33,681 nucleotides of DNA from Allobosea sp. (GTDB taxonomy: Bacteria > Pseudomonadota > Alphaproteobacteria > Rhizobiales > Beijerinckiaceae). A model generated the notes under the pieces. That model did not search any database, had not been told where the DNA came from, and saw only the letters and a program-made list of their open reading frames with translations. Location: the NCBI RefSeq assembly GCF_030695125.1, contig NZ_JAUYTP010000057.1, positions 1 through 33,681 on the forward strand. The letters are read 5' to 3'. Position 1 is the stretch's first letter. Every line of letters starts with the position of its first letter. A program made the position numbers and the translations under genes. This document shows, piece after piece, positions 21,911 through 30,125 of the stretch.

Positions 21911-23014
21911 TCAGGCGACCCCGAGCAGCCTGATCAAAGCGTAGCTGATGGCGGCCAGCACGATCAGCGAGAGCGTGACGGCCGCGATAACACGTGGACC
22001 GGCCTTGGCGACCGTACGGATGTCGACGCCGAGCCCGAGCGCCGCCATGGAGACGACGGTCAGCAGATTGGCGACAGTCGCGATCCACGGCAGCGCGATC
22101 GCCGGGATCAGGCCTGCAGAGCGGAACGCGGCCATGACGAGAAACGCGACGATGAACCACGGCACCAGATGGTGGACGGGCACCCGGTTCGGCATCGGAC
22201 GGTCGCCGGCCGTGACGTGAGGAGCTAGCTCGTCGCTGTCCTCGCGCAGACGGCTGGTCAGCATCGACAGGACGAGGACGACCGGCCCGAGCATCAGCAC
22301 GCGCACGAGCTTGACCAGCGTGCCGATATGGACGGCCACGACGCCTGCCGGAGCCGTCGCGGCTATGACCTGCGGCACCGCATAGACCGTGAGGCCCGAC
22401 AGGATGCCGAACTGGGTCGCGCTCAGGCCGAGCGCCGGGATTAGCAGCGGCAGGCCCAGGACGACGAGGACGCCGAGGACGGCCGTGAAGGCGATCGAGG
22501 AGGCGACGTCGTCGCCATCGGCGCCGATGACGGGCGCGACCGCTGCAATGGCCGAGTTGCCGCAGATCGAGTTGCCGCAGGCGATCAGGATCGCCAGCCG
22601 GCGCGGCAGGCTCAAGGCGCGGGCGATGCCGTAGCTCAGGGCGATGGCGACGGTGACGATGCCGGCGATGCCCAGCAGCAGGCCGGGCCCTGCGGCGATG
22701 ATCGTGGCGGCGCTGAGCGAGGCGCCCAGCAGGACGACCGCGACCTCCAGCAGCGTCTTGGCCGAGAATGTGATACCCCTGCGCCATGCCGATCCAGGCG
22801 CCCATGCCGTCCGCACTGCGGTCCCGATCAGGATCGCCAGTACCAGCGCTTCCAGCCAGGCGCGATCGAACAGGCGCTCCTCGATGTGCTCCAGCGCAAA
22901 CGCTGCACCGGTCACGGCGAGGCAGAGCGCCAGGCCCGGCAGGATGGCGAGCAGCTTGCCGCCGGCGTCTAAAGCCAGATTGCGGGAGGCGGTGTTGACG
23001 GTGTTCGGCGACAT
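21911..23014 (-). CDS. YeiH-family (UPF0324) putative sulfate/sulfite exporter
   Basis: A 367-residue protein with about ten membrane helices. The family signature CGNSICGNSAIAAVAPVIGA is present, as are two His residues in the loop VPVHHLVPWF. UPF0324 proteins, in a fold shared with some anion transporters, are thought to export sulfate or sulfite. Next to a sulfite dehydrogenase operon, removal of sulfite or of its oxidation product fits. AGGA just before ATG at 23014 supports the start. Its promoter region is shared with the divergent sigma-factor gene. Confidence 0.85.
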   Translation of the reverse strand: MSPNTVNTASRNLALDAGGKLLAILPGLALCLAVTGAAFALEHIEERLFDRAWLEALVLAILIGTAVRTAWAPGSAWRRGITFSAKTLLEVAVVLLGASLSAATIIAAGPGLLLGIAGIVTVAIALSYGIARALSLPRRLAILIACGNSICGNSAIAAVAPVIGADGDDVASSIAFTAVLGVLVVLGLPLLIPALGLSATQFGILSGLTVYAVPQVIAATAPAGVVAVHIGTLVKLVRVLMLGPVVLVLSMLTSRLREDSDELAPHVTAGDRPMPNRVPVHHLVPWFIVAFLVMAAFRSAGLIPAIALPWIATVANLLTVVSMAALGLGVDIRTVAKAGPRVIAAVTLSLIVLAAISYALIRLLGVA

Positions 23015-23179
23015 CGGTTGGTCCTGGCCTGATCGGCTGCGATTGGGTCACAGGAGAATGAAGCACCATGATTGGCCCATCCAACGACTAATCATTCTCA
23101 GTTCGTTCGATAAAAGCGAATGATCGTGTCGAGTTGAACACGGGCACACGCGCGGCATCTGGCGCGCTCTTGGTCGCTG

Positions 23180-23776
23180 ATGACGGAGCGCGCGCTGGCT
23201 GCCATGATGCCGACCCGGAAACCCTGCGACCTTCGGCCGGCGAAGCGAGACACGATCCTGCGCAAGACGATCGAACTGGCACTTCGGGATAACTGGCAGC
23301 GGCTGTTCGGCTATGCTGTCAGGCTGAGCGGCAGCCGTGACGCCGCAGGCGATCTGCTGCAGTCATGCGCGAGCAAGGCTCTCGCCAGCCCGGCTATTCC
23401 GACAGAACCGTCGCAGGCGCGGGCCTGGCTGTTCAAGGTCCTGCGCAATTGCTGGATCGACGATCACCGCCGGTCTTCGGTGCGCGCTGACGACAGTGCG
23501 GCAGAAGCCTGGGGAGCTACGGTTTGGGACTGCGACGACCGACTGATCGCCGAGATCACTGTCAGACAGGCATTGGAACGAATCGACCCGGCGCATCGCG
23601 AGATCATCGAACTGGTCGATCTGGCAGGGTTCCGCTATGCCGAGGCGGCGGAAGTCCTCGATCTGCCAGTGGGCACGGTGATGAGCCGCCTCAGCCGCGC
23701 GCGTCTGGCGATGCTGAGCCTGATCGAGGGGCGAAACGTCACGCCGATCTCAGCAGGACGGCGCCATGCGAGATGA
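23180..23776 (+). CDS. ECF-type RNA polymerase sigma factor
   Basis: A 198-residue frame with sigma region 2 (WQRLFGYAVRLSGSRDAAGDLLQSCASKAL, then AWLFKVLRNCWIDDHRR) and region 4 (IDPAHREIIELVDLAGFRYAEAAEVLDLPVGTVMSRLSRAR). The start is uncertain; ATGs at 23180, 23204 and 23207 are in frame. Its 3' end overlaps the next gene, a membrane anti-sigma factor, by 11 bases. Sulfite-responsive ECF factors (RpoE1/RpoE4 of Sinorhizobium meliloti, as I recall) control sulfite dehydrogenase genes. The same role is likely here. Confidence 0.92.
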   Translation: MTERALAAMMPTRKPCDLRPAKRDTILRKTIELALRDNWQRLFGYAVRLSGSRDAAGDLLQSCASKALASPAIPTEPSQARAWLFKVLRNCWIDDHRRSSVRADDSAAEAWGATVWDCDDRLIAEITVRQALERIDPAHREIIELVDLAGFRYAEAAEVLDLPVGTVMSRLSRARLAMLSLIEGRNVTPISAGRRHAR

Positions 23777-24575
23777 AGACGAGACCATGACCGGCAACCC
23801 GACGATGACCTGGGAGGCGCTCAACGCCTACGTCGACGACGAGCTCGCGCCCGATGCCGCCGCCGACATCGCCGCTGCCGTCGCGCGCGATCCCGATCTT
23901 GCCGCACGCGTTGCAAGCCTCTCGCGTCTGCGGGCCACGACGCGCAGCCTGGCTCCGGAGATCGGCGCGCCGGCGCTGCGACTGCCGCAGCGACGGCGGC
24001 CCCTGTCCGCACGGGTTGCAGCGCTGGCCGCATCCCTTTCCCTCGCCGTTGGCCTGGGCGCCGCGATCTGGATGGTTGGCATGGCGACGCCGGATGCGCC
24101 GCCGCTTTCGGCGGCCGTGGCCGCGCATCGCGCCTGGCTCGCTGACGCGGGTGCCGATCGGAGTGGCCGGCTTCAGGTGGAGATGGCCGGGGCCAGCGCC
24201 GGCCAGCTGCCGGACCTGGCGCTCGCTTCGCTGACGCTCGTCCATCTGTCGCTCGATCCGGCCATCCGCCGGGGCGGCGGCATGCTGGCCGGTTATGTCG
24301 GGCCCAATGGCTGCCGGATCGGCTTGTGGATCGCGCCGCATCGCGGCCCCTCGCTGCCGCATCCGGTCGCGCAGGATCGGGAGGGATTGTCGATCCGATC
24401 CTGGAGTGCAAACGAGACGGATTATGCGCTGCTCGGGCGCGGCATCGATGCCCTGCGTCTTGATCGGATCGCAGCGCTGGTGGCGCGCCTGACCCAGAGC
24501 GAGCGCCTGCCGCCCCGCGAGCACATCGCCGCACTGGACGAGGCCAGGGCCGCCGGCTCCGCCTGCACGGGTTGA
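23766..24575 (+). CDS. Membrane anti-sigma factor
   Basis: A 269-residue protein. The N-terminal cytoplasmic domain (LNAYVDDELAPDAAADIAAA, residues about 16-35) has the shape of the anti-sigma fold, but the zinc-binding HxxxCxxC motif is missing. One membrane helix (VAALAASLSLAVGLGAAIWM, residues about 84-103) is followed by a periplasmic domain of about 160 residues. AGGA before ATG at 23766 supports that start over 23787. It overlaps the sigma-factor gene and probably holds it inactive until a periplasmic signal such as sulfite arrives. Confidence 0.88.
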   Translation: MRDEDETMTGNPTMTWEALNAYVDDELAPDAAADIAAAVARDPDLAARVASLSRLRATTRSLAPEIGAPALRLPQRRRPLSARVAALAASLSLAVGLGAAIWMVGMATPDAPPLSAAVAAHRAWLADAGADRSGRLQVEMAGASAGQLPDLALASLTLVHLSLDPAIRRGGGMLAGYVGPNGCRIGLWIAPHRGPSLPHPVAQDREGLSIRSWSANETDYALLGRGIDALRLDRIAALVARLTQSERLPPREHIAALDEARAAGSACTG

Positions 24576-24598
24576 GGCCTTAGATTTTTATGGGTCCG

Positions 24599-24625
24599 GG
24601 AATAAAACGGCATCGTCCTGCGTCG
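24599..24625 (+). promoter_or_regulatory. ECF-type promoter of the sulfite dehydrogenase operon
   Basis: GGAATAAAA at 24599 and CGTCG at 24621 are separated by 13 bases. The same pattern (GGAATGAAA, 13 bases, CGTTG) precedes the DUF305 gene. The start codon lies 35 bases downstream of the -10. The adjacent sigma factor is the obvious candidate to read it. Confidence 0.55.
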
Positions 24626-24660
24626 TCTCCCATGAGGAACATGTCCTCGGGAGAAACGCC

Positions 24661-25998
24661 ATGCTCAACGAAGCACAACTGCGGGATGCCGCAGCACCAT
24701 CGCCCGACAATGACGGCGCAACTCGGCCGATAGGCCGCCAGCCATCTCGCCGCGGATTGCTGCTCGGTGGCAGCCTTGCCTCGCTCGGGGCAGCCGCCGG
24801 CCTTGGCCTGCCGCTCGGGAGCGGCGCCGCGGGCCTGACCTCGGCAGCTTCCGCTCAGGGCGCGCCCGCCGCTGGCGCCGCGCCCAAGGGTCCGCAGCCT
24901 TTCGATTATCCCGGTAAGGACAAGGGTCTCGTCCTGCTCGGCGACCGGCCTCTCGTGGCCGAGACGCCGGAGCGCCTGCTCGACGACGACACCACGCCGA
25001 TCGGAAAATTCTTCGTCCGCAACAACGGCCAGATCGCCGAGGAAAATAAGCAGGGCGACGCCTGGAGCTTCAAGGTCGAGGGCGAGGTCGACAAGCCGCT
25101 GACGCTGACCGTCGCCGAGTTGAAGTCGCGCTTCGCCCCGCAGACGATGCGGATGGTTCTGGAGTGCGGCGGCAATGGCCGCTCCTTCTTCCAGCCGCCG
25201 GGACGCGGCAACCAGTGGACCAATGGCGGCGCCGGCTGCGCCGAGTGGACCGGCGTCAGGCTCGCCGACGTGCTGAAGGCGGCAGGCCTCAAGGACGGCG
25301 CGAAATTCACCGGCCATTACGGCGCCGATCCGCATCTCTCCGGCGATGCCGGCAAGGACGCGATCTCGCGAGGCATGCCGATCGAGAAGGCTATGGAGCC
25401 GCATTCGATGCTGGTCTGGGCCATGAACGGAGAGCCCTTGCCGCATATCCATGGCGGGCCGCTACGCCTGGTCGTGCCGGGCTGGCCGGCGTCGCTGTCA
25501 TCGAAATGGCTGACGCGCGTGCTCGTCCGCAAGGATCCCCATGACGGCCAGGGGATGGGCGGCACCTCCTATCGCCTGCCGACGATCCCGCTCGTGCCGG
25601 GCTCGAATGCCGATGGCAAGACCAACTTCGCCGACATGACCTCGATGCCGGTGCGCTCGATCATCACCGCGCCCGCCAACGGCACGCGGCTTGACGCCGG
25701 CACGCGTCAGGTGCCGCTGCGCGGTGCGGCCTGGGCCGGCGACCACGACATCCAGAAGGTGGAAGTCTCCGTCGATGCCGGCCAGCGCTGGCAGATGGTT
25801 TCGATGGCCAAGCCGAAGAACCGCTACGACTGGGTCCGATGGGTCGGCACCGTGGCTTTGCCGAGCGACGGCTATTTCGAGGTCTGGGTCCGCGCCACGG
25901 ACTCGCGTGGCGTGGCGCAGCCCCATGTCGCGACCAACTGGAACCCGCAGGGCTACGGCTCGAACCCGCTTCACCGCATCGCCGTCTTGGTGGGCTGA
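24661..25998 (+). CDS. Molybdenum sulfite dehydrogenase (SorA/SoxC-like)
   Basis: A 445-residue protein with a Tat-type signal (SRRGLLLGGSLASLGAAAGL; residues about 29-48) ending near ASAQG. The molybdopterin-binding domain contains the molybdenum-ligand cysteine in MVLECGGNGRSFF, and HIHGGPLRLVVPGW follows. A C-terminal Mo-cofactor dimerisation domain (from about residue 340) ends with ATNWNPQGYG. It oxidises sulfite to sulfate in the periplasm and passes electrons to a cytochrome c; two c-type cytochrome genes follow directly. GGGAGA stands just before the start. SorA and SoxC cannot be fully told apart, but the lack of other sox genes favours a SorA-type role. Confidence 0.92.
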   Translation: MLNEAQLRDAAAPSPDNDGATRPIGRQPSRRGLLLGGSLASLGAAAGLGLPLGSGAAGLTSAASAQGAPAAGAAPKGPQPFDYPGKDKGLVLLGDRPLVAETPERLLDDDTTPIGKFFVRNNGQIAEENKQGDAWSFKVEGEVDKPLTLTVAELKSRFAPQTMRMVLECGGNGRSFFQPPGRGNQWTNGGAGCAEWTGVRLADVLKAAGLKDGAKFTGHYGADPHLSGDAGKDAISRGMPIEKAMEPHSMLVWAMNGEPLPHIHGGPLRLVVPGWPASLSSKWLTRVLVRKDPHDGQGMGGTSYRLPTIPLVPGSNADGKTNFADMTSMPVRSIITAPANGTRLDAGTRQVPLRGAAWAGDHDIQKVEVSVDAGQRWQMVSMAKPKNRYDWVRWVGTVALPSDGYFEVWVRATDSRGVAQPHVATNWNPQGYGSNPLHRIAVLVG

Positions 25999-26002
25999 CC
26001 GC

Positions 26003-26386
26003 ATGGCGATCAGGATCAACCATTTGGCGGCCGCAGCAGCGGCCGCCGTTCTGAGCACTCTGCTCCTTGCGGCAGTCTCCTCGACCGCCTCGGCGCAGGC
26101 GCCGACCACGGTAGAGGAGACGCCTGAATCGCTGCCGGATTTTGCCGGCCGCGAAGAGACCTTCGGCTATTGCGTCGGCTGTCATTCCTTCCAGGTCGTC
26201 GGCCGGCAGGGCATGGACCGCGGACGGTGGGACGAGACGTTGAGCTGGATGACCGAGAAGCACGCCATGCCGGCGCCCGACGCCGAGACGCGCAAGGTGC
26301 TGCTCGACTATCTCGCGCAGGCCTACCCGACCAAGGCCCCGGCCCAGGCAGGTGGCTGGGTCAGCCCCTTCGCGCCTAAACCCTGA
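26003..26386 (+). CDS. Monohaem c-type cytochrome, sulfite dehydrogenase partner
   Basis: A 127-residue protein with a signal peptide (cleavage near ASAQA) and one haem site CVGCH in FGYCVGCHSFQVVG. Only about 95 mature residues remain, as in SorB-type subunits. Met in MTEKHAMPAP is a candidate distal ligand. The gene starts four bases after the sulfite dehydrogenase stop. It most likely takes electrons from it. Confidence 0.9.
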   Translation: MAIRINHLAAAAAAAVLSTLLLAAVSSTASAQAPTTVEETPESLPDFAGREETFGYCVGCHSFQVVGRQGMDRGRWDETLSWMTEKHAMPAPDAETRKVLLDYLAQAYPTKAPAQAGGWVSPFAPKP

Positions 26387-26403
26387 CGACGAAAGCCATT
26401 ACG

Positions 26404-26790
26404 ATGAAACGCATCCTCCTCGCCGCGGCGCTGGCCGCCTGTTGCTTGTCGTCGGCACGCGCTCAGGACGCCGCCGCCGGCGAAAAGCTCTTTGCGCAAT
26501 GTCGCGCCTGCCACCAGGTCGGCGAGACCGCGAAGAACACCGTCGGTCCCATTTTGAACGGTATGATCGGCCGTCAGGCTGGAACGCTCGACGGCTACAG
26601 CTATAGCGCCGCGATGAAGGCCTCTGGCATCTCCTGGAGCGACGAGACGTTCTCGGAGTACATCAGAGACCCTAAGGCGAAGGTGCCCGGGACCAAGATG
26701 ATCTATCCGGGGCTGAAGGATGCAGCCAAGGTCGCGGATCTCATCGCCTATCTGAAACAGTTCGGCGGTGACGGCAAAAAGGCGCCCTGA
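26404..26790 (+). CDS. Cytochrome c2-like class I cytochrome
   Basis: A 128-residue protein with a signal peptide (cleavage near ARAQD), haem site CRACH and the distal-methionine region PGTKMIYPG. The arrangement KNTVGPILNGMIGRQAG and YSAAMKASG is typical of soluble cytochrome c2/c550. It is the last gene of the sulfite operon and may carry electrons onward to an oxidase. Its TGA stop lies within the loop of a terminator hairpin reading the other way. Confidence 0.92.
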   Translation: MKRILLAAALAACCLSSARAQDAAAGEKLFAQCRACHQVGETAKNTVGPILNGMIGRQAGTLDGYSYSAAMKASGISWSDETFSEYIRDPKAKVPGTKMIYPGLKDAAKVADLIAYLKQFGGDGKKAP

Positions 26791-26796
26791 GGCGCC
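26776..26796 (-). terminator. Intrinsic terminator for the minus-strand membrane gene
   Basis: On the minus strand GGCGCC, loop TCAG, GGCGCC is followed by TTTTT. It lies about 33 bases after the stop at 26829. The stem includes the last codons and stop of the cytochrome gene on the other strand, which lacks a T-run in its own direction. Confidence 0.75.
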
Positions 26797-26828
26797 TCTG
26801 TCGCAAGCCGGTTTCTTCGCTGCGCTCG

Positions 26829-27284
26829 TCAGGCAAAGATGGCGATCAGGACGATTGCTGTTCCGCCCATGGCTGCGGCGATCGGCAGCGCCGTGATTTG
26901 GAGCAGCGCGTCGCGTCCACTGACGCGTCCTGTCGCGATGTCGACGTCGCCGTCCAGGAACTCATGGAAGCTTCGCTCGGTTTCGCGCTCGGGCGTCATG
27001 TTCCTGGACAGAGCGCCGCCTCCGACCAGAAGCCCGAAATACATCAGGCTGATCGTGGTGACGATGACGAGAAGCAATGTGCTGGGCCCGCCGGCGAAGG
27101 CTGCCCAGGCCAGCACGATCAGCCAGGCATATCCTGCCAGTGCGATGCCGATGGCATAGGGATGGACGCCAGTCGCGCGCAGACGATGATGCTGCTTGGC
27201 GCGCTGCACTGTCGTGTCGCTGCGAGGCACTTTGCCGATCGTTCGGGCTTCGGCGATCGGCATTCTGAATGTGGTCATCGTCAT
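26829..27284 (-). CDS. Membrane protein of unknown function
   Basis: A 151-residue protein from ATG at 27284, which follows GGAGAGGA. A basic N-terminal part (residues 1-40) precedes three membrane helices (IGIALAGYAWLIVLAWAAFAG; TLLLVIVTTISLMYFGLLV; LPIAAAMGGTAIVLIAIFA). A loop with SRNMTPERETERSFHEFLDG separates the last two. No family is recognised. A weak ECF-like motif (GGATAAA with CGATC) lies upstream, so it may belong with the sulfite-responsive genes. Confidence 0.7.
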   Translation of the reverse strand: MTMTTFRMPIAEARTIGKVPRSDTTVQRAKQHHRLRATGVHPYAIGIALAGYAWLIVLAWAAFAGGPSTLLLVIVTTISLMYFGLLVGGGALSRNMTPERETERSFHEFLDGDVDIATGRVSGRDALLQITALPIAAAMGGTAIVLIAIFA

Positions 27285-27407
27285 GATCCTCTCCTCTCGG
27301 CTCATCCATCCGGATGTCCTTGAGGAGAGGATCGCGTCGTCTAGCATATTTATCCAACGGATCGTTCTTGTCGAATTAATCGAATCAGGCGAACGATTGG
27401 ATGACCC

Positions 27408-28841
27408 TCACGGCTTTTGGATCTGCACCGGCTTGCCGGGCTTGTCAGCCATGCCCTCTACGATGACGAGGTAGCGCCTCTGAATGGCCGCAACCTCGCT
27501 GACGACCTGCCGGATCGGTCCGACCGCGTTGACAATCGCCGCGCCGGCGGGGTTGCTCATGAAAGCGGCGAGCGGCTGTACGACGCCATCGCCGGTCGCG
27601 CTGGCAGCCAGCGCCAGCACATAGGGCTGCTTCGGCTCAAGGCCGGTGACGGCAGCCTGCAGCATCTGAACGAGCCCCTGGTTGAACAGCGTCACCTGCG
27701 TAGCGCCCTTGCCGTCCGCGCTTGCGAGTGAAAGCTGGGTAGACCCCGCGGCGGCCGAGAGCGGCTGGAGATTGGCCATGCCGTCGCCCTTGGTCACCGC
27801 GTTGGGAACATAGGCGACGCCTTGGGGCGCTTGTCCGAGCGGGATCGTCTCGATGACTTTGTTGCTGGCGGTGTCGATCACGGCTGCCGCATCGGCATTC
27901 TCCAGCCCAACGTAGACGCGTGTCCCGTCGCCTGACGGCCATAGGCCATGGGGCAAGGCGCCAACAGGGATGCTGGCGACCTGCTCGAAACCGTCGGTGC
28001 GGAAGACCTTGATCAGGTTCAGCCCGCCGACCGTGACATAGGCGAACTGCTCCTTGCCGTTGCGGACGATGTTGACGTGGTTCGTGATCGGGCCGGTATC
28101 GAGCACCTTGAGCGACTGGAACGGCGGCTTGGCGTTGAACACCATCGTCTTGCCGATGTCCTTCAGCGTCAGCCAGACCTGTGCACCGTCAGGCGTGGCT
28201 GCGATATCGGGGCAGAACGGGCTGTCCTGCTTCATGCTGCCGACGATCTTCTTGGTCCCTGTGTCGATCACGACCGTCTCGGGGCTGAAGCTGGAGCAGA
28301 CATAGCCATAGCGGCCATCGGGCGAGAAGATCGTCATGCCCGGGCCGTTGGGCACCTTGATCCGTGTCGTCGGCGCAAAATTCTCACCGTCGAGCACCTG
28401 GATGTAGTCCTCGCCGCGAATGCTGACCCAGACTTCCTTGCCGTCTGGCCGGAAGAAGGCTTCGTGCGGCGAACGGCCGACATAGGCCGTGTGCTTCACG
28501 GCATTGGTCTCGGTATCAATGAAGCTCACGGAATTGGAGCCGATCGAGATCACCGCGAGCGTCTTGTGGTCAGGCGAGAAGCCCATGCCGTGAACCAGCA
28601 CCTGGCCACGATAGAGCGGGCTGAGGTTCGCCGGCGTCGGCTCGCCGAGCTTGATCACGCCCAAAAGCTTGTTCTGCGACGGGTCGATCACAGAGACCGT
28701 GTTGGAGAACTGGTCGGAGGTGTAAAAGCGGTCGCTTTTGCTGATCGCGATATCGGGCACGTCGGCGCGACCGGGCGCCTGGCCGGCGAAGGCAGGAATA
28801 GCTGTCGAGAGCAGCAGCAGGGCTGCGAGGCGCGTGATCAT
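27408..28841 (-). CDS. YVTN-repeat beta-propeller periplasmic protein
   Basis: A 477-residue protein with a signal peptide (cleavage near AFAGQ) and repeated propeller motifs (YTSDQFSNTVSVIDPSQNKL; SNSVSFIDTETNAVKHT; VYVGLENADAAAVIDTAS). The last 140 residues leave the repeat pattern. Such proteins often bind metals or partner with cytochromes. It overlaps the DUF305 gene by four bases and is its partner in a two-gene operon. Precise function is unknown. Confidence 0.85.
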   Translation of the reverse strand: MITRLAALLLLSTAIPAFAGQAPGRADVPDIAISKSDRFYTSDQFSNTVSVIDPSQNKLLGVIKLGEPTPANLSPLYRGQVLVHGMGFSPDHKTLAVISIGSNSVSFIDTETNAVKHTAYVGRSPHEAFFRPDGKEVWVSIRGEDYIQVLDGENFAPTTRIKVPNGPGMTIFSPDGRYGYVCSSFSPETVVIDTGTKKIVGSMKQDSPFCPDIAATPDGAQVWLTLKDIGKTMVFNAKPPFQSLKVLDTGPITNHVNIVRNGKEQFAYVTVGGLNLIKVFRTDGFEQVASIPVGALPHGLWPSGDGTRVYVGLENADAAAVIDTASNKVIETIPLGQAPQGVAYVPNAVTKGDGMANLQPLSAAAGSTQLSLASADGKGATQVTLFNQGLVQMLQAAVTGLEPKQPYVLALAASATGDGVVQPLAAFMSNPAGAAIVNAVGPIRQVVSEVAAIQRRYLVIVEGMADKPGKPVQIQKP

Positions 28842-29284
28842 CGTTTCATCTCCTTGTGGTCGTGATGGCCGTGCGCGGATGCCGAGGCGCCTGCGGCATT
28901 GGCCGGAGTGGCGGGTTTTTCGTCCAGGATCGCCTGCATCACGGCGATTTCCTGCCGCTGTTCGACGATGATTCCCTGGGCGAGACGGCGCAGGCGCTCC
29001 TCGCGGCCGAAGCGCAGTTGGATCTCAGCCATCTCGACCGCGCCCTGGTGATGTGGGATCATCATCGTCGCAAAGTCGCGGTCGGGGTCGCCGGTCGGTT
29101 TGGCGGCGGCCATGCCCTCATGCATGCGCGCCATCGACCGATCCATTGCCTCGCTGAAGGCTTTCATGTCGGTGGCGGCGATGCCTGCGGCGTTGATCGT
29201 GGATGGTCTTGGCGTTTCGGTCGCGTGGGCCGCTGAACCAATCGTGAATAGGCCGAACACGGCCAGTTGGAGCGTTCGCATCAT
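28838..29284 (-). CDS. DUF305-family metal-binding-type periplasmic protein
   Basis: A 148-residue protein with a signal peptide ending near AHATE and a DUF305 ferritin-like helical domain (FSEAMDRSMARMHEGMAAA; DFATMMIPHHQGAVEMAEI). His- and Met-rich motifs and a His-rich C-terminus (GHHDHKEMKR) suggest copper binding, as in CopM-type relatives. Two adjacent ATGs (29284 and 29281) exist; the second has the better spacing from GGAGG. An ECF-like promoter lies upstream at 29312-29338. Confidence 0.88.
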   Translation of the reverse strand: MMRTLQLAVFGLFTIGSAAHATETPRPSTINAAGIAATDMKAFSEAMDRSMARMHEGMAAAKPTGDPDRDFATMMIPHHQGAVEMAEIQLRFGREERLRRLAQGIIVEQRQEIAVMQAILDEKPATPANAAGASASAHGHHDHKEMKR

Positions 29285-29311
29285 TCCTCCATTGCGACGT
29301 CATATGGAGGT

Positions 29312-29338
29312 CAACGCGCGAGAGACGTCTTTCATTCC
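29312..29338 (-). promoter_or_regulatory. ECF-type promoter of the DUF305-YVTN operon
   Basis: On the minus strand GGAATGAAA (29338-29330) and CGTTG (29316-29312) are separated by 13 bases, the same layout as at 24599. The start codon lies about 28 bases downstream. Confidence 0.5.
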
Positions 29339-29344
29339 GGAGGG

Positions 29345-29700
29345 CCTGTGCGTGTCAGAACACGAGGACGTGTGCTTCGCCGGTGATCAGGCCGGCCAGC
29401 ACGGAGGCGTCTCCCATGCGCTAGTCGAGATTCAGCGGAAGTTTATACTCCGGATCGCCATCCCTTCATCGTTTGGCGTCAACGCCACGAGCGGGATAGA
29501 TGGTGGAAAAGCAAGGCATCATCGGAGCGTCGAAGGAACGCGGCCCCTCATGGTAGACACGTGAACTGGGGAAGAAGGCATTTTCGCAGTTGGGCAGCCT
29601 CCAAGCGTGGGAAATTCGGCCCAGGATATGTTCCTCCCAACCGCCGATGTCGGTTCTAGACGCTACGCCAACCGGCATAGAAATTGGGACTAGGCATCAA
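29345..29700. other. Intergenic region without a supported gene
   Basis: This stretch between the DUF305 promoter and the hip operators has only short frames without a ribosome site or recognisable motif. GC content falls toward the right. A 70-codon minus-strand frame (29466-29678) resembles no family I know. Confidence 0.5.
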
Positions 29701-29703
29701 AAT

Positions 29704-29758
29704 TGTCGGTTAAAATCGACATATAACTTGATTTTGTCGGCTATAGCCGACATATAAT
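29704..29758 (+). promoter_or_regulatory. hipBA promoter with two HipB-type operators
   Basis: Two 18-bp sites, TGTCGGTTAAAATCGACA (29704-29721) and the perfect palindrome TGTCGGCTATAGCCGACA (29735-29752), have centres 31 bases apart, about three helical turns. A -10 TATAAT (29753-29758) abuts the second site and a -35-like TTGATT (29728-29733) lies between them. HipB binding would cover the promoter. Confidence 0.75.
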
Positions 29759-29778
29759 GGACCGTGGAGGAACTCCTA

Positions 29779-30117
29779 ATGGGTCGCGGTCACCTGTTAA
29801 GCACCCCGCCCTATGAGGTGGAGACGGCCTTGAAGCGCCTGGGCGCGAACCTGCGCACGGCGCGCCTGCGCCGGAATATCACCCTTGCCGATGTCGCCAA
29901 GCGCATCGGCGCTAGCCGAGAGGTGGTCGGCGAGGCCGAGCACGGCAAGCCGTCCACCAGCATCGCCATCTATACCGCCCTGCTGTGGTCCTACGGCCTG
30001 GTCGAGCGCCTGGGGTCGCTCGCCGATCCCGCCACGGACGACGAAGGCCTGCGCTTGGCGAGCCTGCGCGAGCGCCGCAACGCCAGCACGCCCCAGCCCC
30101 TCGATGACGACTTCTGA
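29779..30117 (+). CDS. hipB: HipB-like antitoxin (helix-turn-helix)
   Basis: A 112-residue protein with an XRE-type helix-turn-helix (LGANLRTARLRRNITLADVA, then KRIGASREVVGEAEHG; residues about 21-58). The ATG at 29779 follows GGAGG with good spacing; the GTG at 29764 is less likely. It is eight bases before hipA. HipB-type proteins bind HipA and repress the operon. Two matching palindromes lie directly upstream. Confidence 0.85.
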   Translation: MGRGHLLSTPPYEVETALKRLGANLRTARLRRNITLADVAKRIGASREVVGEAEHGKPSTSIAIYTALLWSYGLVERLGSLADPATDDEGLRLASLRERRNASTPQPLDDDF

Positions 30118-30125
30118 GGGCGCCC

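Noticed and set aside
21828..23084. 418-codon minus-strand frame
   Set aside because: It overlaps the YeiH gene in another frame; the translation is Arg/Pro-rich without domains.
29466..29678. Possible gene in the gap before hipB
   Set aside because: No ribosome site, no recognisable family and no support from neighbours.
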